In this document: positions 35,406-47,555 of the stretch, piece after piece
How the letters are laid out: each line of letters opens with the position of its first letter
Position numbering within the stretch: the first letter of the stretch is position 1
DNA from: Nomia melanderi
Taxonomy: Eukaryota > Arthropoda > Insecta > Hymenoptera > Halictidae
Direction of reading: 5' to 3'
Assembly (NCBI RefSeq): GCF_051020985.1
Contig: NC_135010.1
Coordinates: 5,268,001 to 5,332,000, forward strand
Length of the DNA: 64,000 nucleotides
Translations under genes and position numbers: made by a program
Notes under the pieces: generated by a model
Database searches by the model: none
Seen by the model: only the letters and a program-made list of their open reading frames with translations
What the model was told of the DNA's origin: nothing

Positions 35406-36192
35406 TTAACACTAAAGCTAAGGTAACAGCACCAATAGTTGACCAGTTAAGAAAAATATTCTGTGTGAATAATAGTAAACGCTTGCTCCTTCGTTAAATA
35501 GAGAAACTCTCTGCGTAAAAATGTTGTTTGAACTTCTTGCATTATGTAACAAAGCGAACTTTTTTTAAATAATTCTATTATTCAAACTTTGTAGACAATT
35601 TTGGTAGTTCAATACTTGGGTTAGAAGTTGACCATCCTTTAATAGGGGAAAACTAGTAATTGCTCATGTGTTAGTTACTAGTTGACCACTTATAGTGGAA
35701 CCGAGAACACTAAAGATGATTATTACTTTACTGTCGTTTATGTGCAACGATTATGACAAATGACAAGTGAAAGAACAAATACAAACGAAAGGAAGTTAAT
35801 TCCATGTTGGAAATTGGAGGCATACAGCCGACGTCATTGAAATAAATTGTCAGTTTTTACGACAAACGATTCACTTCGGTTAAAAGTATTTCTAAGTTGG
35901 ATTATTACTTTTAAAAACTTTATTGTTTACGTTTTTCTGGAAAATGGTCAGCTACTGATACCAGATCAATTACTAGCGCCTTTATCTTACCGAGCAATCC
36001 AGAGTGACTTGTTTCCAACGTTTTATAAAAATTAGAACACGTTTTTTGAGATTCGAAAGACTTCCCAGTTTTGCATCGTACGCACGGATTTAATTGAAAA
36101 TTTTTCACATAAATGCATTCATGTTTTAAATACTTGCAAAATAGAAATTCTGAGGTGGGTCAATTTGACCCGACCGGTAGTTTTAGTGTTAA
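35406..36192 (+). mobile_element. TTAA element, family P1, long copy
   Basis: TTAACACTAAAGCTA at the left end (35406-35420) matches the reverse of the right end, TTAACACTAAAACTA, at 14 of 15 positions. Both outer four bases are TTAA. The right subterminal region contains the palindrome GGGTCAAATTGACCC (about 36156-36170). The left two-thirds (35418-35891) is also found at 60662-61132. The 787-bp element encodes no transposase. These traits point to a piggyBac-like non-autonomous element. Confidence 0.65.
35418..35891 (+). repeat. dispersed repeat E1, copy A (AGTTGACCA repeats)
   Basis: Aligns with 60662-61132 over about 470 bp, near 95% in the left half and lower in the right half by eye. 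Contains AGTTGACCA at about 35436, 35626 and 35680, the last being followed by CCACT-TAT-AGTGG. No open frame. High similarity implies fairly recent mobility. Confidence 0.85.
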
Positions 36193-36199
36193 ATAAAGA

Positions 36200-36775
36200 T
36201 TCAGCCCACAACACGGTATGATTTCTGTTCATATTTGTTAATTATTAACGCAACTGTACAGCTTTAAAGAAGACAAGCTTCAAAATATTAAAAATTAAAA
36301 TAATCAAAAATAACCTTACTATTTTTACAATTTAAATCATTCCAAGTAAGTAAGTAAAATAAACAAAACCTAACCTTTAATAAAGTTTGCTACTAACTGC
36401 TACTGAAGTAACTATAACAATTTTTATTTAAAGTAACGTATTTTAATTTTAGAACATGCGTAAATATGAAACTTTCTTTTGAAATTAAATTCATTCGAAA
36501 TAATGTATGTACAGTTTCTCGTACATTTACATAGTCACTCTTACATTTGGATAAAATCATCAAAAACTTCACTATCACTTAAAAACATCATTACGATCCC
36601 ACCAATATTGAAAAAAAAATCCCGAATTACCAAATAAGTACTAAACAAAACCAATTCATTCATCAACACATTGTTACTCGAATATCATTATCTAACAAAA
36701 AGTAACAAAATACAAAGTGAAAATAAAAGTGAATAGTACTCAATGAATGTACAAATACAATTAAAAGTGTGCACA
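36200..36775. other. AT-rich stretch, G-poor at the right
   Basis: Non-coding, with a G-poor A+C-rich part at 36580-36740. No repeat recognised. Confidence 0.5.
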
Positions 36776-36779
36776 TTTT

Positions 36780-37270
36780 CAAGTGACTGAAGAAGAAACG
36801 TCGAATCCGATAAAAACTGGTAGATTCCTCGAGGATTCACCGAACATTTGAAATAACGAGGCATTTCCTGTCATTTTCCCTCGCCGTGGAATGCCAGCAG
36901 CTCGTTGAAAATTTTCTCCGCTCTTCCGTGACTCCCGATCGAAAATGAAATGTCAAGGGCTTCATTTGCAATTTGATTCCCGATGAAACTTTCATTAACC
37001 GTTGAGATTACGCGTGCCTCTGCGTTCCGTGTTTCGCATAGTTCTCTTTCCCTCTCCCTCCCTTTTTCTCTTTCGTAACGATAAACACCCAAACTCCACG
37101 TTACGCTGCGAATATTTTTTGAAAGTGGCCAAGGATGAAACATCGGAGACCTCGCGTGTAATCGAATACACGGTGAAACGTGCATTAATCCTTCCGGAAT
37201 CCTCGTCGCTTTACGTTTCAATTTACGCGGAACTTCTCCCTCGCGACGCGTTCAGGTTTCTATAGAAATC
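36780..37270. other. GC-richer island 17
   Basis: Frames on both strands over the same interval (116 codons minus at 36871-37221, 87 plus at 37002-37265), unrecognised. Includes a pyrimidine run CTCTTTCCCTCTCCCTCCC at about 37043-37061. Confidence 0.45.
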
Positions 37271-37279
37271 GTTTTCGTC

Positions 37280-39370
37280 TGCGAATCCAAGAACAGAATA
37301 GCTTATAGTAATATCTTAGATAGAGTAATTTTTAGGGACCAAATAAAACAGCTTTTATCAATAATGAAATGATAAATAATTAGTATAGGTGAATAGTTAT
37401 TGTAAATAAATCATTATTGTATATACATAGTTACTAGAAATAAATTATTATTATAGATAAATAGATATTAGTAATAATAGAATTTTATTTTGTATACTAT
37501 TATCTTTATATATCAAAGTTTGATTCCAAAAAATTGGATAAATGTTGATAAATGAGAATTAGGTACTTATCAAATTTTTAATCTTTAAGTCATTTGTGCT
37601 TTTCATTTTAAGTAAAGAAAAGTAGAAGAAAATTGATAATATGTAATGCATTACATTCCTATTTTCTTAATAATATTGCAAATATATATATATGAATCTG
37701 CTCAACTAATGATAAATGTAAAGAATTCACTACTTCCTACATGTGCCCTGTGCGTTATCTTTTTTCGCGCAATGAACACGCAGAACGCGCGGAATTCCCG
37801 TGAATTTTCATCATTGTTGAAAGATTAAAGCTATAAAAATAGTCCAATTCAATTCAGTTTGAAACGTAGCTAATTTCTCTCGTATCCTTTTCCTACTTTT
37901 CTTCGCGAAGAATCTATTTCGTGTCATAAACATTGTAACATTGTTATGGTCTGGACCCCTTAACATCCATAAGTGAAATTGTGTTTGTAATATTCTCTTC
38001 AGCGATTTCGAATGCCGCAAGAAAAGAAAACGTTTTATTCGAGTTAACAGAATACTGTTACTGGTGGCACGTTTATTTGAAAATATTTCATGGACATTTA
38101 AATATTTTCCAGTTAGCTAATTGAATTTCTTTTAGCATAACCCGATCTCTGGGCAAATACCCTGCATATTTCTTTTCTTCCCGCATTGTTCACTTTTTAA
38201 ATCCTTCAAATGCTTGTAATTTAACGAATAATTTCATTATGTATCTATTCGTATAAAATTCAAGGAATGATATCGTTTTAATTTATATATTGTATATATA
38301 AATCGTTTTGTAATTTACTGTTTATAACTATATTCACTGCGAAATAGATGCTGTTAAATAAAGTTAACAATTTTGAGACTAATTTTAGTATTATTAAAAT
38401 GTAATATTATCTTATATTGTACATTACTAGATCCTTAAATGATTTGAATTCGAATGTATTCACCTTCGACGTTAAAATTGTGAATTCGAATAAATTATAT
38501 TTGCCATGTACGTTGACATTCGTTATACGCTGATTATAAATTCTTATAGAAAATCTGATAATAATACATGAGTAGTACAATATTTGATTAATAAAATTTC
38601 ACTTACTGTAATTCTTTTGTAAATACATTATCTGAAAATGAATCTTAATCTTATTTAATTTCACTTTTCACGTTTCATTTAGAATAAAAAATCTGATAAT
38701 ACTGTCTTATAAAGGAAAGAAAAAAGTAACAACTAATATCTGTATAACTTTTAACACAGACATAATGGCATCGTAAAAAATGTTATTTTGAAACAAATAA
38801 ATTTCATTTATTCCTGATAAAGAGATGTTACAGTTATCATTAGAGAACCTAATAGTCAATAATCATGTAACGATACCGTTTTATCTCATATTTTAATGGT
38901 CATTAAAAAATATAAACTTTCTGGCAAATACTTTTTTTTTTCATTTTATATGTATCCACCTGGTTTATCGAACTAATAAAATTAGAAAAAGTGAAGCTTA
39001 TCACCTTCTCTACTCAGTATATGTACAACGTATCTCGGATAATTTCCGTGACACATTAAATGGCATTATGGTCCGTCGCCACGGATGCGTGACTGCAATC
39101 AGTTTTTCTACTATGGCTGCATAAATAATCGAAACGCATTTTAAGCGATTGGAAAATACAGGAGAAAGTATAGGAGCATTATTCTTCGTAATTATAAATT
39201 GTAGACGTCGTGTAACGTGAAAAATATAAATTGCGTTTTCTAGACAGTTATGAAGCACAACCAATAAGAGAAATATATAAATGAATGTAACATTAATTAT
39301 TGTTACGCGTGTTTTGAACGTATTGGAATCACAATACAGTATTCGATATTTAATAGTTATTATATGTCAA
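37280..39370. other. AT-rich non-coding stretch
   Basis: More than 2 kb of AT-rich DNA with a short TA microsatellite (37682-37694) and a poly-T run (about 38931-38941). Weak frames of 60-84 codons only. Nothing else seen. Confidence 0.55.
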
Positions 39371-39377
39371 CGTGTCC

Positions 39378-39800
39378 CATTTTCTTCGTTTACGATTATG
39401 GGATACCCTAAAAATGGGTATACCAACATAGCATTGTTTCAAAATTTCCCAAAAAATACGTAAGAACTTACAAAGAAACCAGACAAATCAGCAGCGTTGT
39501 GAGATCCTCTTCCAATCTTAATTAAAATACTAAAACATGTTTTCTTCGCTTCACTTCAAAATTCCCCCAAAATAAGTACTTAATAATTTACCAATTGATT
39601 TGATAAATTGATAACGCTCTGAAATCCTTCTCTAATCGCGTTATCCGGCGAATTTTCTTTGATTGAATTGAGATAGTAAAATGCGTTTTACTTATATCGC
39701 TTGAAAATCCCCCAAAAAGCAATTAAAAACATACAAACTAACTAGATAAATCAGCAACGTTACGAAATCCTCTTCCAATCTTAATTAATACGTTGAATAC
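39378..39800 (+). repeat. tandem repeat, unit about 144 bp, three units
   Basis: Units start near 39378, 39537 and 39681. Common words: TTTTCTTCGCTTCACTT or equivalent, AAAAT.CCCCCAAAA, ACAAACTAAC.AGATAAATCAG, AACG.T..GAAATCCT. Units 1 and 3 end in TCTTCCAATCTTAATTA; unit 2 ends in GCGTTATCCGGCGAATTTTC, as does the detached unit at 40251. Thus there are two alternating unit types. Confidence 0.75.
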
Positions 39801-40169
39801 CATTGATGCCCTCTACCCAAATTCAATTACTGTAATTCCCTGAAGCGTTCACATATTGCAAATAATGGTACCTAATGCGGCGACATTTAGCAAGACAAAC
39901 CTATGATAATAACAACTCGATTAAAGAATTTAATATTGTATTTCTCTATTTCGGATATCCTGCACGTTAACATCGCCCGGCATTCAACATGTCAACCCCT
40001 TGTCCGATGATTCATTTTCAACTATGATCGATACAACAACTTTGTCACTAATAATTTATTGAAAAAAGAGAAGAATTTTATATATATTCTACATCTATGT
40101 TTGCCCTACAATATAATAATTGATAGCAGAAGAATAATATTCAATTTGAGTTCAAAGGAGTTGAGTAAT

Positions 40170-40239
40170 ATTTGTTTGTTCAATTCGATTTCAAATACAC
40201 ACCACGAGTCACACACGTTATTGTAAAGCGAAGGGTTAA
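40170..40239 (-). mobile_element. TTAA repeat, family P2 fragment
   Basis: On the minus strand it reads TTAACCCTTCGCTTTACAAT, followed by GACTCGTGGTG and GAAATCGAATTGAA, matching the other P2 copies in order and spacing. Only this end is present. The detached 144-bp unit begins 12 bp to its right. Confidence 0.6.
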
Positions 40240-40250
40240 AACACTGAAAT

Positions 40251-40370
40251 ATGTTTCATTCGCTTCAAACTTCCTCAAGACAATCCGTAAGAAATTACAT
40301 ACTAACCAGATAAATCAGCACCGTTACGAAATCCTCCCCCGATCGCGTTATCCGGCGAATTTTCGCGTTA
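40251..40370 (+). repeat. detached 144-bp repeat unit
   Basis: Starts with ATGTTTCATTCGCTTCAAAC and carries ACTAACCAGATAAATCAGCA, CGTTACGAAATCCTC and GCGTTATCCGGCGAATTTTC, so it belongs to the array at 39378-39800. It is separated from it by about 450 bp that include a P2 fragment, and it runs straight into island 18. Confidence 0.75.
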
Positions 40371-40880
40371 GCGGTCGGCTAGGAACGGAAAATCGGCCGG
40401 CCGCTCGCGGACCAGGAACCGGTGTCAGTCAAAACAAGAGAATGCGTAAGTACGTAGCTCGTCGGCGTGTTACGTAAAGGCATTAACGTTAATTCGATAA
40501 CGATCACCGGGGACCGGAACGAGACCGGTTACACAGGACACCCGGTATAAGCGCAAGGTGGACGGCCTTCGGGATTGGGTGTATTTTACAGTTGCTGGCC
40601 GGTCCCTCTGTGTGCCAGCTATCGCGTGGACACGCGCACACGCGAGAAAGAGACCAGTCAAACTCTTTTGCCGTTGTGGCACACTAGCCAACGCTGCCTA
40701 CGAGACCAGATCTGTTTTCTGATCGCGGTTTAATGACGGGATTTGGTTGATCCTCTTACGCGCGCCGTTAGCCTTTGACTAATTGTCGCGGATGATGAAT
40801 TAAACGGCAGGCAAGAGGGAGGAAGCCGCGAGGGCACGTCTTGCAGAGGAATTTTTCAACCTCCTGCTCACGTATGGTAC
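40310..40880. other. GC/CpG-rich island 18
   Basis: CpG-rich block with frames of 101 codons plus (40172-40477) and 73 minus, neither recognised. Its left edge is formed by the last 144-bp repeat unit. Confidence 0.5.
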
Positions 40881-40884
40881 ATCT

Positions 40885-41215
40885 TAGTACCCCTGAGTTC
40901 ATGGGGGTTTTGTGGATACACTTTAACCTTTAACCAGTTAATCGCATTTGACGAGAATACACGTCATCTTAAAGTTTGAAATGATACTAATTCTTCTAAC
41001 GATGAAGTCTAATTGTTTAGATGAACGTGTAATTCTTCTTTGCTTTGGTTTTCCATTGAAATATATATTACGTGCATTCGTCCTGCGTTTGACGAATGCT
41101 CGCTTCATTTTTTAATTTTATTGTGCATGAAACGAGAGATTTTTTAAACTGAATTCCACAGTTAACAGATTAATACTAAATATACTGCAACTGGTCGAAT
41201 GACCATTTTTCAAGT
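40885..41215. other. AT-rich stretch
   Basis: Non-coding. TGGTCGAATGACCA (near 41190) is a short palindrome. TTAATCGCATTTGACGAG and CTGCGTTTGACGAATGCTCG at about 40940 and 41085 resemble each other. No element can be delimited. Confidence 0.35.
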
Positions 41216-41220
41216 TATAT

Positions 41221-41405
41221 TTAACCCTTGATAGTCATCAATTTTCTATCAATTACTTGCTGTTCATAAAATACTGAATTGTGTATCGAAATCTTAAATA
41301 CAAAAAGGAAAAGTTCAATAATTGAATTATTCATTTACAGTTTTCGATTCTAGGTGTCGAAGTTCGAAGTTTCCAGTACGGTGCCATTCGACCGTAAAGG
41401 GTTAC
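41221..41405 (+). mobile_element. possible TTAA element, family P3-like
   Basis: Left end TTAACCCTTGATAGTC. The right end reads GTAACCCTTTACGGTC on the minus strand: 12 of 16 positions match, with the outer TTAA mutated to TTAC. 185 bp, no coding capacity. The TTAACCCTTT.CGGTCGAAT-type end is compatible with a piggyBac-like MITE. Confidence 0.4.
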
Positions 41406-41409
41406 CATT

Positions 41410-43870
41410 TTGCGTTTTTCTTTGTTCATTTAAGTTTATATTAATTTCTATATTGTCCGGTTAATCGTTCTTCAATGTTTATCTTCCCTACTGTTTTTAT
41501 TTGCAATAAGAAAATCGATGTCTAATAGAAATATTTGTAATCTGTTAATTAATTTTAGCACAACGACTGTAGCTGAAAATAAACAATTTGTAAAATGATA
41601 ATTAAATTTTTCACACATGAACTTCTAAATATTTTCAAATTTTTCAAGACCCAATTATTTATTTAGTTTACACGAGTTGATAGAACAGGTTTCTTCATTT
41701 TATATATTCTATATATTTAGTATCTTTGACAGCAGAATTCATTATAAATACATATTCGAAAATTAGAGCAAACTGTTTTAACGTATATTTGTATTCTGCA
41801 CAAAATATTTGTATAAAAGGGGTTGGTAAAAAATATAACAAAATTTTTTCAGACCTTTTCTACAGAATGCTCGACTACGAATATCTGACAGTAATTAATA
41901 ACGGCGTACTTAGCTGTTAATTGCCGTTGAGCAGCAGGTTGCAAGTATCTGGGCCATCCTCTGGGGCCGTACGGTTGACTGACCGTATCGCATAAAAACA
42001 GTATTATTTAAATGAAGTCTATAAATGAAATTAGTTGATCTCAAACTCGTTTCAATTGTGACATTTACACGCTTCGAAAACAATGCTACAGTGGCTCTCT
42101 TATTTATGTTTAACCGTTGTTTTCTATTTCATAATACGAAACTCTAACAACGGTACATTTTCTATGCAGGCGAATGGAGTAAATCTTTGGCAGTATACTG
42201 ACTGTTGTACATTTATTACTTGTAAAGTCCATTACAGAGAGAACGAGAGCGAAATTTTATATTATTCTTAGCTCACTGAAGCTGCAGTATGGGAGATATA
42301 ACTCTATGATACCATTCTTGATTATTAAACTATAAACTTGCACGAAAATGCAGTCTAATCTTTGCGATTACTAGCCATTTCGCGATGGCTTTTCGGTCCA
42401 AAAATTTCAGGTCAAAGTGGTAACGAACTAATAAATCTTTCTCGTATTTATTTACCATTGAATATAAATAAATTGCAAACTTTAAATTGTGAAATCTATT
42501 ATACAATTATCTAAGGTACATAATAACGTACGGGACGTACTATTTTTATTATTACAATTATAATTGTTGGAATAATAAATTTAATTCATTGTATTATATT
42601 CACAGTTCATTTTTGTGGACTATTTTATGAATGTTTTCAATAAATTCAAAATCAGACAAAGCAGTAATTAATTACATTGAACTTATTGTTTTGTAATTTT
42701 TAGAGATTTTTAGATATCACGAATACGTAACATTTCACCGTTAATCATTATGAATATCTACGATTATTTGCTAGATAGATGTATGACTATAATCCATGTA
42801 CCTGAATTTCTGTCAAAATAAGAAGCAAATTCTCACACTTAGTTGCAGACAGACTTGTCTGTTTTCCATTAAAGTCATTTTCTATTTCATTTTGTGAGCA
42901 CTAGAAAGCCGTAAGATTTGAAGTCGTTTCTTTTTAACACCCTGTACGTGAAGATATGTACATCGCAAGAAATTCAATCTTCGTGTAGCTTGTGTACTGT
43001 GCAATTTTACATCGTGTGCAACCACGACTGTGTGATTCTCGAGACTATATATCAGTGGTTTTGCAATCCTGTTCGACTGTTTCGAGATTCAACTTCGTCC
43101 GCAGTGTCTGTGAAGTGCGACGATGTTATTGAACTTTATTTTCCATCTTCGATTGAAGTAAATGCAACAGTTGTATTTCTCCAAGTTTACAACTTTATTC
43201 CTAGAACATAAGATTGCTATTAGAATAAATTAAGATAATCTATTAACACTGACTAATTCCTCTTAATTCCTGAATTAATGGTCATTATTATCATTTTGTA
43301 CTTCAAACTGAAATACTTCTTCATTACTGGGATAATTTGCATACTTATCCTTAAAAAACAATACCAACATTAAGCAAAGTTTTCTTGAAAGGGTTAAACA
43401 ATCCTCTATCACTTATACAATTTACATATAACTTTAGGTATATAGAAGTTCATATTAAATACCCTTGAATTAACAATAATGTAACTTTTGTAATTAAACA
43501 TTACAAAACCTTCTACCACAACAAGATTCCTTTGCATTTCAACTTTAATATACCGAAATACACATATTCATGAAACGAATAGCATATTAAACTACAAAGC
43601 AAATTAACCCCAAATACCAGATCAACTCATAGTATGTACCATTTTCGAATACTAACATGGAATATAGAAAATTAATACATTCGTTTTTCAGTCATCAACA
43701 CATTGACCATCGTTATATATGATCTTCTACCTTTCTTTTAATTTTCAATTAATCTTCAATACCGTTTCCGAAAAGTTTTTCCCTTATTCCATTAGAAGAC
43801 CGTAAGTGACATTACTCATGGTACAATCTAATACCTTTTCACACATTTTTATAGATCTCATCATGATTCC
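41410..43870. other. AT-rich non-coding stretch
   Basis: No credible gene. A 97-codon plus frame (42918-43211) matches no known protein. TTAACCCTTTCAAG appears inverted near 43383-43396 without a partner. The last 500 bp are G-poor, leading to island 19. Confidence 0.5.
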
Positions 43871-43879
43871 ACTGTCAAA

Positions 43880-44560
43880 AACTCTAGCCCCAGAACGAGC
43901 CCTCCAGCAATAAATCCCGCTGTGAAAAGGTGGCACGTGCCATTCTTCGTCCCATTTCCGTTGTCACGACGCGTCCCGCCATGAAAATGACGGCACGAGT
44001 TCACCATTCAACGATCAATCAAACCGTAAAATACCTGTTCATCTATTTTATTTCTCTGTCCCTCTCGCTGCACTCTGCCACACCCTTACTCATCTCTGTT
44101 TCCCTCTCTTTCTCTCTAACTGGTTGGTTGTCCGTCTATTTTTTCGTTTCTTCCGGTCGTTCATCCTCCACCGCGCGAGGCGCGGTATCGACGGCCGCAC
44201 AATGCGCCTAGAAAGTGTGTCAGAGGTGTACGTTTCAATTCTCTCCGAAGATTTTTCGCGGCGAGCCCCGTGGAGAGCCGTTGCGCCTGCACAGGCCGCG
44301 GAACAGGTGATTAATAGCACTCCCTGTTTCGCAGTAACGAGCATTGAACGCGACGTAATGCGTGACCGCGCGCATAATCGATCCACGGAGCAGATATCTC
44401 GGGATCGGTTCTCCCGCGTTCGAACGCACTCGGAACCTTGAATATTCATTCGTTGGACCGGTCGGTCCCGGCAGTCGCTTCCTCGGCTTCGATGAAAATG
44501 TCGGTCGTGGGAAGCTCTCGGGATCCTCCCCTCGTATTCTTGATTTTACTCCGTTTCTCT
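43880..44560. other. GC/CpG-rich island 19
   Basis: CpG-rich block preceded by a C-rich, G-poor flank. It holds four overlapping frames of 76-143 codons on both strands, including 44235-44666 minus (143) and 44124-44441 plus (105). None is recognised; their mutual overlap argues against coding. Confidence 0.5.
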
Positions 44561-44569
44561 GTTTCATGT

Positions 44570-45255
44570 GTAGGCATGTAATCACTGAATGAGTCACAAT
44601 TGTACGAATCCCGAAAGAAAATCTAATTTGGTTGGCAAACAGTTTATTAACAACAACAATATTCATGTTAAAGAATCATTATTAATAATATCCGCGTCTT
44701 TTGGTGAATACAAATATAATTGTAATAATTATATTTAACGGTAATTATTAATAATTACTTGTGTGGCTTGGTACTTTTAATAGAAACCTGTTTTTTACAT
44801 TATTTTCTACTATTTATGAAGAAATTTATGGTACACGTTTTAACGTGGTTATAGGGTATTTCTTTATTTTTGTATAGATAGAAGTTACTATAGAAAGAAG
44901 TTGCGACAAAATAATAAACCTATACTACAGAAAATAGGACATTGTTTTATAAATTACTATAAAACAAAAATTGTACATTTATATGGTTATAAATGCACGT
45001 TACAGCGAGAAACAGGATGCGGAATATGCATGGCATTTTTTCACTCCTTTCCTTACATTTACCGAAGGTAGTCTTGAATTATTAATAATTACCGGTTTAT
45101 GTGATAAATTCTCACAAATGAATCACTTTATCCTTTTTATTTGGTTAGTATTAGTAATGGCCGGTTATTATTAATATAAACCGATTAATTACTTGAACCG
45201 TAACAACTATACTAATACTATTTGCTAACGCTAAGTCGCTACGCTGAGATCACGT
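44570..45255. other. AT-rich non-coding stretch
   Basis: Non-coding. ATTATTAATAATTA words recur at 44680-44760 and near 45080. Nothing else seen. Confidence 0.5.
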
Positions 45256-45263
45256 TCACGCTG

Positions 45264-45470
45264 TTAACCCCTGACCTTCAATATCCTGTCAGGCTCGTGC
45301 CAAAAATTTTTAATTGAATTTGACAAATCTAGGTGTTATTTATTTTGTACAAACATAAACTAAATGCTACTTTTCTATTATCAATCGTTAATCTTTTGAG
45401 TAAACGTAAACACAGAATAAGCATCAACATATTTGCTTTCTGCAGTAAATTATTAACGATAAAACACTTG
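45264..45470 (+). mobile_element. TTAA repeat, family P2, long copy
   Basis: Begins TTAACCCCTGACCTTCAAT and continues with GTCAGGCTCGTG, TTTTAATTGAATTTGAC, TCTAGGTGTTATTTATTT, CACAGAATAAGCATCA and AATTATTAACGATAAA. The same order occurs at 63307-63493. The right end has no clear inverted partner, so the full element cannot be delimited. Confidence 0.65.
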
Positions 45471-45504
45471 TACCGATCATAGCTGAGAAATAAATTCTAA
45501 GGGA

Positions 45505-45735
45505 AGAAGTTAACTCGCTCGCTAGACTCTCGGTTCAAGACTCTTTCGTTGACGAACATTCACGCTCTTTATCATTCATCGCCAATCGCTCTTTCTTTCT
45601 TTTTACGCGCGTCCCTTCTCGCTTGCACCCTAATCCTAGCATGCATAATCAACACTCTTCCTTCGCACTATTTCAACCACTCAAAATTTTTGAAACACAG
45701 TCACTCTATTCTCCATATACACCGGCAACATAATA
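45505..45735 (+). repeat. LTR fragment related to the solo LTR at 47556
   Basis: Shares with 47690-48010 the words CGCTCGCT, CCCTTCTCGCTTGCACCC or similar, CACTCTTCCT, CAACCACTCAAAATTTTTGA / CAGCCACTTAAGATTTTCCA and CAGTCACACTAT or similar. The plus strand is C-rich. Only the central and right portions of the LTR are present. A 108-codon frame (45549-45875) over it is not a gene. Confidence 0.55.
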
Positions 45736-45879
45736 TCTTGTGTTTCGTTTGTTGTTTGGGAAAGCGATTTTGTTATTATGATTCATATTTTACATGTCTT
45801 GCAGTTTGTTCAAATTACGTTTTGTATTCAATACAAGTACAATTGATAAAAAACCCAACACTATTTTTTAACTAATAAA

Positions 45880-46010
45880 ATATCATTAAATACATTTGTA
45901 ATAAATATAATATTGTAATATTAAATATAGCAAAATAATATATAATATTAAATGTAATAAAATAGTATATTGTAATATGATTTATTTAATAATAATAATA
46001 TATTTTGTAC
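45880..46010. repeat. AATATTATATAAT simple-sequence tract
   Basis: Almost pure A/T sequence with recurrent AATATAATATTGTAATATTAAATATA words and a short AATAATAATAATAT run. Typical low-complexity DNA. Confidence 0.8.
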
Positions 46011-46139
46011 AAAATAAATCAAGTCACATAGATTACATAACATATTACGGTTCAATAGTCACCAAAAATCTACTTCTACTTCACAATCCGCGTTAGAATT
46101 TCATAATTAATTATTACATATTAATTATAATTAAACCGT

Positions 46140-46620
46140 GGCCCATCATCCAAAGGAGCCGTACGCGTAAATCGTTTCATCGCTTTATTATTTCCATTCT
46201 ATACTCTATTATTTACTTCATACTTCGCAAGCTCATTATCTTTCAATGCTATCGTGCCACCATGAATATCGTTCGCCTTGTCCCCCCCTCCCCATTTTCG
46301 AATTCCAATGATATGTGTTTGTTAAAATTATTGTTTCGCTACTTTTTGTGTACTCGCGTGTAACCATAAATGCATAAAATCCGTAGCTTAATTATCGTCG
46401 TCTGATGAGCTAAGGCATAAAATTCGGGAGAACCGTTTATTGCTTGGGAGCTCATTATTATTTATCTGCCCCATAAATATGAACTTTCTGTCTGTTCATG
46501 CCGGGCCCAACGAAAACCAGATTAACAGTGTTTTACAACGCGTGCAGTTCTTAATAGGCGCAAAAACCCGGTACTTTTAATAGCCTAACTGACTTCTTTA
46601 TGCACTTGATCCTACGAACC
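46140..46620. other. Mixed-composition block with ATAAA-type motifs
   Basis: More balanced in composition than its surroundings. It carries several Abd-B/Caudal-like words (ATAAATGCATAAAAT at about 46367, CCCATAAATATG at about 46471) and GC-rich words. It resembles a conserved regulatory element, but no conservation can be assessed here. Confidence 0.2.
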
Positions 46621-46629
46621 AAAACTATT

Positions 46630-47550
46630 GGTAATCTCTCTTATCTACGAACTTCGTAATTACTTTATAACCACGGCTATCATCTTACAAACTGTTTAAT
46701 GATTCTCTTATGTGGTTGGATATTTCTCTCGTTCTCTTTTTTAAGCGGCTAACAACTGGACATCGCCGGCCACCTGTATTCACGTAACGACAAGGTGTCA
46801 TCGATAAATGGCATGCAGAGAATCATGTTGGTGTAAGCCAGAAATTGTCAAAAATTGGATAATTGTACCTTTAAAAATCCGACGATCTTCATTTCCTTAT
46901 TAACCCTAGATCACTAATCTGTTCTGTTTTTGTTTATATTTGATGAATACCAAAGTTGCAGAAGAAACATAAATGTCTTCAAATTATTGTTTGAAACTTG
47001 AAACACACTTGAAGACACTTGAAACGTCTGTTACAAATTAATATGCGAAAAGGACATAAATAAATTAGACTGTACGATAATATGATAGATTGAACTACGT
47101 GTATAATAAATCTGATTTTTATCTTAACAATAGATTATAATTAGTGACGTAGGCTTAATTCAATTTTTATCGAACATAGTATTTTATCATTCAATTAAGA
47201 TGGCCAACTTTTTTAAAATAACTGTTACATCATACCTAACGAGAAGAAAATATATTTTATAAAAGTAAACGTATAAGAAGAATAATTAAATGCCACTAAT
47301 AACAATTGAAAATATAAATATTCGATAATGTAAATGAAACCAGACCACCTTACCCACAGAGTGAAAAGTTAATAAAAATATTTTTCAAGTTCCGAATAAT
47401 CGATACGAAACAGAATTTCTTGAGGAACTTACGCCGTCTGTCGGTACTTAATTATTATACGAACTTTGTTTCCTAACTAAAAGTTAGTCATTTAATATTA
47501 TAACACATTATTAATATTTCACTATTATTCTTATCAATATTATTACTATT
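46630..47550. other. AT-rich non-coding stretch
   Basis: No coding potential. TTAACCCTAGATCAC at about 46901 resembles a TTAA element end without partner. A low-complexity TTATTATTATT run leads into the LTR. Confidence 0.5.
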
Positions 47551-47555
47551 ATTAT

